Shown one piece after another: positions 7,901 through 10,969 of a DNA stretch of 10,969 nucleotides. Positions within the stretch are counted from its first letter, which is position 1. Each line of letters starts with the position of its first letter. Made by a program: the position numbers and the translations under genes. The stretch is from an uncultured Lachnospiraceae bacterium (GTDB taxonomy: Bacteria > Bacillota > Clostridia > Lachnospirales > Lachnospiraceae): contig CACZSE010000239.1 of assembly GCA_902783735.1 (NCBI GenBank), positions 1 to 10,969 of the forward strand, in the 5' to 3' direction. The notes beneath the pieces were generated by a model that saw only the letters and a program-made list of their open reading frames with translations, was not told where the DNA came from and ran no database searches.

Positions 7901-8750
7901 CATGCCGTTATACAAGGCAGACTCGATCTATATCTGCAAAAATAAGGTTGCAAAGCCAAATGTATTCATTCCGGTAATGCCCGGAACAAACTGTGAATAT
8001 GATTCGGCAAAGGCATTTGAAAGAGCCGGAGCAACGGTAAAGACCGTAGTATTTAAGAATATGACCGGATCTATGATAGAAGAAAGCTTCCAAGCTTATA
8101 AGAAAGCGATCGATGAAGCGCAGATCATCATGTTCCCCGGAGGATTCTCGGCGGGTGATGAGCCTGACGGTTCCGCAAAATTCTTCGCAACGGCATTCCA
8201 GAACGAGATGATGAAAGAAGCTGTCATGAAGTTGTTAAATGAACGCGACGGACTGGCACTTGGTATCTGTAACGGCTTCCAGGCACTCATAAAGCTCGGA
8301 CTTGTTCCGGGTGGTGAGATAACCGGACAGAACAGCGATTCGCCGACTCTGACCTTCAATACCATCAATCGTCATATATCTAAGATGGTATATACAAAAG
8401 TTGTTTCGAACAAATCTCCATGGCTTGCACAGGCAGAAGTGGGAAAGACATATGTCAATCCTGCCAGCCATGGTGAAGGAAGATTTGTTGCATCAAAAGA
8501 ATGGCTCGACAAGCTGATAGCATCAGGACAGGTGGCAACGGTCTACTCTGATAATGATGGAAATGTCAGCATGGATGAAGAATATAATATCAACGGATCG
8601 TATATGTCTATCGAAGGTATCACATCTCCCGACGGAAGGGTTTTGGGTAAGATGGCACATTCCGAAAGAAGAGATGATTCGGTAGCCGTAAATATCTACG
8701 GTGAACAGGATCTGAAGATATTTGAGAGCGGTGTAAACTACTTCAGGTGA
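4965..8750 (+). CDS. purL: phosphoribosylformylglycinamidine synthase, single-chain
   Basis: Cytosolic enzyme of de novo purine synthesis that converts FGAR, ATP and glutamine to FGAM. This is the long form (1261 aa) with synthetase and glutaminase fused, as in many clostridia, rather than the split PurS/PurQ/PurL set of Bacillus. The first ~200 residues are the PurS-like and linker region. YWSDHCRHTTF (220-230) and FKNETHNHPTEIEPFGGAA (from 325) form the FGAR/ATP-binding part of the first AIRS-like half. CGGATGSSK (461-469) is a glycine-rich nucleotide loop, and IGGKDSMSG marks the second half. The C-terminal class I glutamine amidotransferase domain begins near VFIPVMPGTNCEYDSA. It carries the nucleophile C1102 in GICNGFQAL and the pair H1169/E1171 in SHGEGRF, which correspond to C1135, H1260 and E1262 of E. 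coli PurL. All key residues are intact. It stands apart from other pur genes here and ends at a strong terminator. Confidence 0.98.
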   Translation: MKTRRIYVEKKKPYAVKARELKEDIESYLGIRVDDVRELIRYDVEGISDEVYSTAIRMIFSEPPVDDYYEESYPISQDEQAFSVEALPGQFDQRADSAEQCIGFIDADAKPIVKSAVTYVIKGNVSEEDMERIKAYCVNPVDSRINDAPKPDTLVTNYDEPDDVAILDGFKDMEETTLKGLYDSLGLAMTFKDFIHIQNYFKDEEKRDPSMTEIRVLDTYWSDHCRHTTFSTELKNISFDDGYYREPIETTYQSYLDTKDEIYKDRTDKFVCLMDVALMGMKKLRADGKLDDMEVSDEINACSVVVPVEMEYDDGPVTEEWLVFFKNETHNHPTEIEPFGGAATCLGGAIRDPLSGRGYVYQAMRVTGAADPTVPVSATLKGKLSQKKLVRGAASGYSSYGNQIGLATGYVKEIYHPDYVAKRMEIGAVMGAAPRRCVKRENSDPGDMIILLGGRTGRDGCGGATGSSKVHTEASIETCGAEVQKGNAPTERKIQRLFRREEVASLIKKCNDFGAGGVSVAIGELAPGLVVDLDLVPKKYAGLDGTELAISESQERMAVVVDPKDVDQFLKYAEEENLEAVCVAKVTKEPRLVLKWRGKEIVNISRAFLDTNGAHQETDVQVHIPSQEHKALDEIGIEKVAKDLEADDVRAAMLDTLSDLNVCSQKGLVEMFDSSIGAASVLMPYGGKTQLTETQTMVAKLPVLKGKTDVVTMMSYGFDPYISSWSPYHGAIYAITQSMAKIVASGGDYSKIRFTFQEYFRRMTQKADRWSQPFAALLGAFDAQIGYGLPSIGGKDSMSGTFNDIDVPPTLVSFAVDIAKTGDIITPELKKAGNKLVRFSIEKDDYDVPVYEEVKKLFDEIRKLEQEGVIVSAYALDRYGIMAGAAKMAFGNSLGVIFESDLDPAELFEPAMGDIIAEVNADLISSIDIEHTVVGEVTADGKFVYKDSSVSQDEALKAWKNTLEKVFPTKAVKDTDKVDMPLYKADSIYICKNKVAKPNVFIPVMPGTNCEYDSAKAFERAGATVKTVVFKNMTGSMIEESFQAYKKAIDEAQIIMFPGGFSAGDEPDGSAKFFATAFQNEMMKEAVMKLLNERDGLALGICNGFQALIKLGLVPGGEITGQNSDSPTLTFNTINRHISKMVYTKVVSNKSPWLAQAEVGKTYVNPASHGEGRFVASKEWLDKLIASGQVATVYSDNDGNVSMDEEYNINGSYMSIEGITSPDGRVLGKMAHSERRDDSVAVNIYGEQDLKIFESGVNYFR

Positions 8751-8764
8751 TCATAAAGATTTGT

Positions 8765-8799
8765 AACGGGCACAGGGATTTCCCTGATGCCCGTTTTTT
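8765..8799 (+). terminator. intrinsic terminator of purL
   Basis: AACGGGCA (8765-8772) pairs with TGCCCGTT (8788-8795), and the inner CAGGG (8773-8777) pairs with CCCTG (8782-8786) with one bulged A, closing a tiny ATTT loop. A run of six T (8794-8799) follows the GC-rich stem. It starts 14 bases after the purL stop codon. This is a canonical Rho-independent terminator that insulates the xylanase gene. Confidence 0.93.
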
Positions 8800-8802
8800 G
8801 TT

Positions 8803-8817
8803 CGTGCCATGTGCACG
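8803..8817. repeat. small inverted repeat CGTGC-5-GCACG
   Basis: CGTGC (8803-8807) and GCACG (8813-8817) form a 5-bp inverted repeat around CATGT, between the purL terminator and the direct repeats of the xylanase upstream region. It could be a minor structure or a protein site; its role is unknown. Confidence 0.3.
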
Positions 8818-8828
8818 TGAACGGATAC

Positions 8829-8864
8829 CTAGAATTTGTCGGTGTTTATTCTAGAATATGTCGG
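8829..8864 (+). promoter_or_regulatory. direct repeat, two copies of CTAGAATWTGTCGG, candidate activator site
   Basis: CTAGAATTTGTCGG (8829-8842) and CTAGAATATGTCGG (8851-8864) match at 13 of 14 positions and start exactly 22 bp apart, about two helical turns, so both copies face the same side of the DNA. They end where the -35 region of the candidate xylanase promoter would begin. Tandem same-face sites next to a poor -35 box are typical of activators such as AraC-type or LytTR-type regulators. That link is inference; no regulator gene of either kind lies in the window. Confidence 0.55.
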
Positions 8865-8876
8865 GTTTTTAAGAAA

Positions 8877-8886
8877 TTGTATACAA
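8877..8886. promoter_or_regulatory. 10-bp perfect palindrome TTGTATACAA
   Basis: A perfect palindrome between the direct repeats and the candidate -10 box of the xylanase gene. At this position a bound repressor would block RNA polymerase. It is short and AT-rich, so chance occurrence is possible. Confidence 0.3.
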
Positions 8887-8888
8887 AT

Positions 8889-8894
8889 TACAAT
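8889..8894 (+). promoter_or_regulatory. candidate -10 box of the xylanase gene
   Basis: TACAAT matches TATAAT at 5 of 6 positions. The region 17 bp upstream (about 8866-8871, TTTTTA) is a poor -35, which fits activator dependence through the direct repeats immediately upstream. TATAAA at 8906-8911 is an alternative -10, but it lacks a correctly spaced -35. Confidence 0.35.
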
Positions 8895-8930
8895 GAAAAT
8901 GTGGTTATAAATAGCAAAAAAAGACAAGAG

Positions 8931-8936
8931 AGGAGG
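8931..8936 (+). promoter_or_regulatory. strong ribosome binding site deciding a GTG start
   Basis: AGGAGG is a full match to the anti-Shine-Dalgarno core, 6 bases before GTG 8943. It fixes the xylanase start at a non-ATG codon; the overlapping TTG at 8941 runs into TGA at once. Confidence 0.85.
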
Positions 8937-8942
8937 TTTTTT

Positions 8943-10969
8943 GTGAAAACAAAGCTTAAGGCAGCACTATTGACAGTGGCTATGTGTGCACAACTTTTCG
9001 TGCCCGTGACACAAGTGCAGGCGGCTCAGACCATCTACAACAATCAGACAGGTGAACAGGACGGCTACAGCTATGAACTGTGGAAGGATTATGGTGATAC
9101 CTCGATGACGTTGGACGGTGGCGGAACGTTTAGCTGCTCCTGGGGGAATATTGGTAACGCGCTTTTCAGAAAAGGTAAAAAGTTTGACAACACACAGACA
9201 TATCAGCAGATCGGTAACATCAGTTTTGATTACGGATGCGATTATCAGCCGAACGGAAATTCATATCTATGCGTATACGGTTGGACTACAGATCCGCTTG
9301 TAGAGTACTATATCGTAGACAGCTGGGGGTCTTGGCGTCCGCCGGGGACACAGCCTAAAGGACAGATTCAGGTGGACGGAGGTACATACGATGTATACGA
9401 GACAACTCGTGTAAATCAGCCTTCCATCCAGGGAAATACCACTTTCCAGCAGTACTTCAGTGTTCGTACTTCTAAGAGGACCAGCGGTACTATCAGTGTT
9501 TCTGAGCATTTCAGAGCATGGGAAAATATGGGGATGAGATGCGGCAAGCTGTATGAAGCGGCTCTGAATGTTGAGGGGTACCAGAGCAGCGGTTATGCAA
9601 ACGTTTATAAGAATGATATGACAATAGGAGGTCCTGTTTCATCATCATCAAACAATAACGGCAATGCCGGAAACAATCTTGTTACAGTAGACGATAATGA
9701 TAAGATCCAGAGTGAGAACTTAAATAAGTCAGGGCAGTACACAGGCGATATTTCTTCTCCTTTTGCAGGAGTGGCATTATACGGAAATGATGACAGTGTA
9801 AGCTTTACACAGTATTTTAGCAACTCTACTCATGATTTTACATTACGCGGTTGTTCAAATAACGATAACATGGCAAGAGTAGACCTCAGAATAGGAGGAG
9901 AAGACAAGGGAACCTTCTACTTCGGGGATGCAAATCCTGCAGAATATACCATTAAAAATGTCAGCCATAAGACAGGCGATCAGAAAGTTGAGCTTATAGT
10001 TACAGCCGATGACGGACAATGGGATGCATATATTGATTGGATCGGAATAAGTGGGATAAGCAAAGAGAGAAATAACAATAACGGTTCAGGCAACAACAAT
10101 GCCGGAAATAATACCGGAAATAGCGATCAGGCTTCAAACAGTGCTAAAAATGAATGTGAAGCTATGACTAAGGGTGGTCAGTATACAGGCAATATCAATT
10201 CTCCTTTTGACGGTGTTGCTCTGTATGGAAACAATGATACCCTTTCATTCACACAGTACTTCGAGAGCTCTAAGCATGATTTTACATTACGGGGTTGCTC
10301 AAACAACGATAACATGGCAAGGGTTGATCTGAAGATAGGAGGAGAGGATAAAGGAACCTTCTACTTTGGAGATGCCAATCCTGCAGAATATACCATCAAA
10401 GATGTAACACATAAGACCGGTGATCAGAAAGTAGAACTTATCATAACAGCCGATGACGGACAGTGGGATGCATATGTGGACTGGCTTGCGATAGGCGGCA
10501 TCTCAAACACAAATGCAAATAACGGTAATTCATCAAATAACGGTAACAATAACAACGGTAACAATAATAGCCAGTCTTCAAATGTTACAAGAACCGAAAG
10601 CGAGAACATGACAAAGGGTGGTCAGTATACGGGTAATATCAATTCGCCCTTCGACGGTGTAGCGCTTTACGGAAACAATGATTCTGTTTCATATACACAG
10701 TACTTTGCAAGCGGAAGTCATGATTTTACGTTACGCGGCTGTTCAAATAACGATAATATGGCCAGAGTTGATCTAAGGATCGGCGGACAGGATAAAGGAA
10801 CCTTCTACTTTGGAGATGCAAATCCGGCTGAATATACCATTAAAAATGTCAGCCACGGAACAGGAGATCAGAAGGTAGAACTTATAGTTACGGCCGATGA
10901 CGGACAGTGGGATGCATATGTAGATTATCTGCAGATCGATCCTGCGAACTCAACCAATAATCAAAATGG
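8943..10969 (+). CDS. secreted GH11 endo-1,4-beta-xylanase with at least three CBM36-type modules (3' end cut)
   Basis: Extracellular enzyme that cleaves the xylan backbone with retention of configuration. The frame is open from GTG 8943 to the window end (675 codons, no stop). Residues 1-27/28 are a Sec signal peptide: basic MKTKLK, hydrophobic core, cleavage near VQA-AQT. The GH11 jelly-roll domain spans about 29-228, with [11 protein letters not shown], the nucleophile E121 in [10 protein letters not shown], the thumb PSIQGNTTF, and the acid/base E211 in VEGYQSSG. An Asn/Gly/Ser linker then leads to three modules at about 258-369, 406-518 and 554-665. Each resembles CBM36 (QYTG...PFx[23 protein letters not shown]). 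CBM36 binds xylan through calcium, and the D-x3-WD residues of that site are kept in all three. Linkers between modules are Asn-rich. The sequence after module 3 (STNNQN) looks like another linker, so more modules may follow. The gene is monocistronic on its 5' side. Confidence 0.96.
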   Translation, partial: MKTKLKAALLTVAMCAQLFVPVTQVQAAQTIYNNQTGEQDGYSYELWKDYGDTSMTLDGGGTFSCSWGNIGNALFRKGKKFDNTQTYQQIGNISFDYGCDYQPNGNSYLCVYGWTTDPLVEYYIVDSWGSWRPPGTQPKGQIQVDGGTYDVYETTRVNQPSIQGNTTFQQYFSVRTSKRTSGTISVSEHFRAWENMGMRCGKLYEAALNVEGYQSSGYANVYKNDMTIGGPVSSSSNNNGNAGNNLVTVDDNDKIQSENLNKSGQYTGDISSPFAGVALYGNDDSVSFTQYFSNSTHDFTLRGCSNNDNMARVDLRIGGEDKGTFYFGDANPAEYTIKNVSHKTGDQKVELIVTADDGQWDAYIDWIGISGISKERNNNNGSGNNNAGNNTGNSDQASNSAKNECEAMTKGGQYTGNINSPFDGVALYGNNDTLSFTQYFESSKHDFTLRGCSNNDNMARVDLKIGGEDKGTFYFGDANPAEYTIKDVTHKTGDQKVELIITADDGQWDAYVDWLAIGGISNTNANNGNSSNNGNNNNGNNNSQSSNVTRTESENMTKGGQYTGNINSPFDGVALYGNNDSVSYTQYFASGSHDFTLRGCSNNDNMARVDLRIGGQDKGTFYFGDANPAEYTIKNVSHGTGDQKVELIVTADDGQWDAYVDYLQIDPANSTNNQN
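9714..10969 (+). repeat. tandem coding repeats, 444-bp period, CBM36 module plus linker
   Basis: Units begin at 9714, 10158 and 10602, exactly 444 bp (148 codons) apart; the third is cut by the window end. Each has a module of about 112 codons followed by a linker of about 36 codons. Landmark codons keep the same phase: the DDGQWD segment lies at 10008, 10452 and 10896. Long stretches are nearly identical at DNA level, for example GGAACCTTCTACTT (9909, 10353, 10797), whereas the linkers differ in sequence but not in length. This points to internal duplication of a module-plus-linker unit. Confidence 0.9.

Noticed and set aside
5505..8471. Several minus-strand open frames of 60-151 codons opposite purL
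   Set aside because: They sit antisense to highly conserved PurL coding sequence, lack ribosome binding sites of note, and have low-complexity translations typical of shadow frames.
8970..8990. Cys15 in the xylanase signal peptide as a lipoprotein lipobox
   Set aside because: The preceding residues are V-A-M, not a lipobox [LVI][ASTVI][GAS]. A better Sec cleavage site (VQA-AQ) lies further on at residues 25-28.
9118..9303. A 61-codon + strand frame within the xylanase gene
   Set aside because: It lies in another frame wholly inside the conserved GH11 coding sequence and has no recognisable product.
9714..10969. Tandem repeats as a CRISPR array or mobile repeat
   Set aside because: The period is 444 bp, the repeats are in frame throughout, and they encode a folded carbohydrate-binding module.

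Overview
The window looks like chromosome of a fibre-degrading Firmicute of the Lachnospiraceae, most like Butyrivibrio or Pseudobutyrivibrio. This is an inference from three things: fairly low-GC, A/G-rich coding sequence with strong AGGAGG-type ribosome binding sites; the long single-chain clostridial form of PurL; and a secreted GH11 xylanase carrying repeated CBM36-type modules on Asn/Gly/Ser-rich linkers. All seven genes lie on the + strand. No tRNA, rRNA, IS element, CRISPR array or phage gene is visible.

Layout. (1) 2-2554 is the 3' part of a large cyclic-di-GMP signalling protein ordered PAS - degenerate GGDEF - GAF - degenerate GGDEF - intact EAL. Its reading frame is open to the left edge, so its start lies outside the window. 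(2) 2665-3183 is a small protein ending in a SEC-C zinc-binding tail, behind a plausible sigma-A promoter. (3) A perfect 11-bp hairpin separates it from 3261-3791, a VanZ-like membrane protein. (4) 3853-4323, a small protein of unknown function, and 4335-4919, a TetR/AcrR regulator, are packed like a two-gene operon. (5) 4965-8750 is purL, complete, 1261 aa, followed by a strong intrinsic terminator. (6) After a 192-bp intergenic region with a 22-bp-period direct repeat, 8943 to the right edge encodes a secreted GH11 endo-xylanase with at least three CBM36-type modules. It has no stop codon in the window, so it is cut by the right edge.

How the parts relate. Most neighbours look like independent housekeeping or accessory units rather than one pathway. 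The c-di-GMP phosphodiesterase, the SEC-C protein and the VanZ-like protein are functionally unconnected as far as the sequence shows. The TetR gene may regulate itself, its small upstream partner, or purL 45 bp downstream; no terminator is visible between tetR and purL. The xylanase is its own transcription unit, insulated by the purL terminator and probably controlled through the direct repeat.

The most notable signals are the CBM36 array with an exact 444-bp period and a mosaic pattern of similarity between units, the two-turn direct repeat upstream of the xylanase, and the two altered GGDEF domains beside an intact EAL domain. I did not find convincing evidence of a wholly new biological system.
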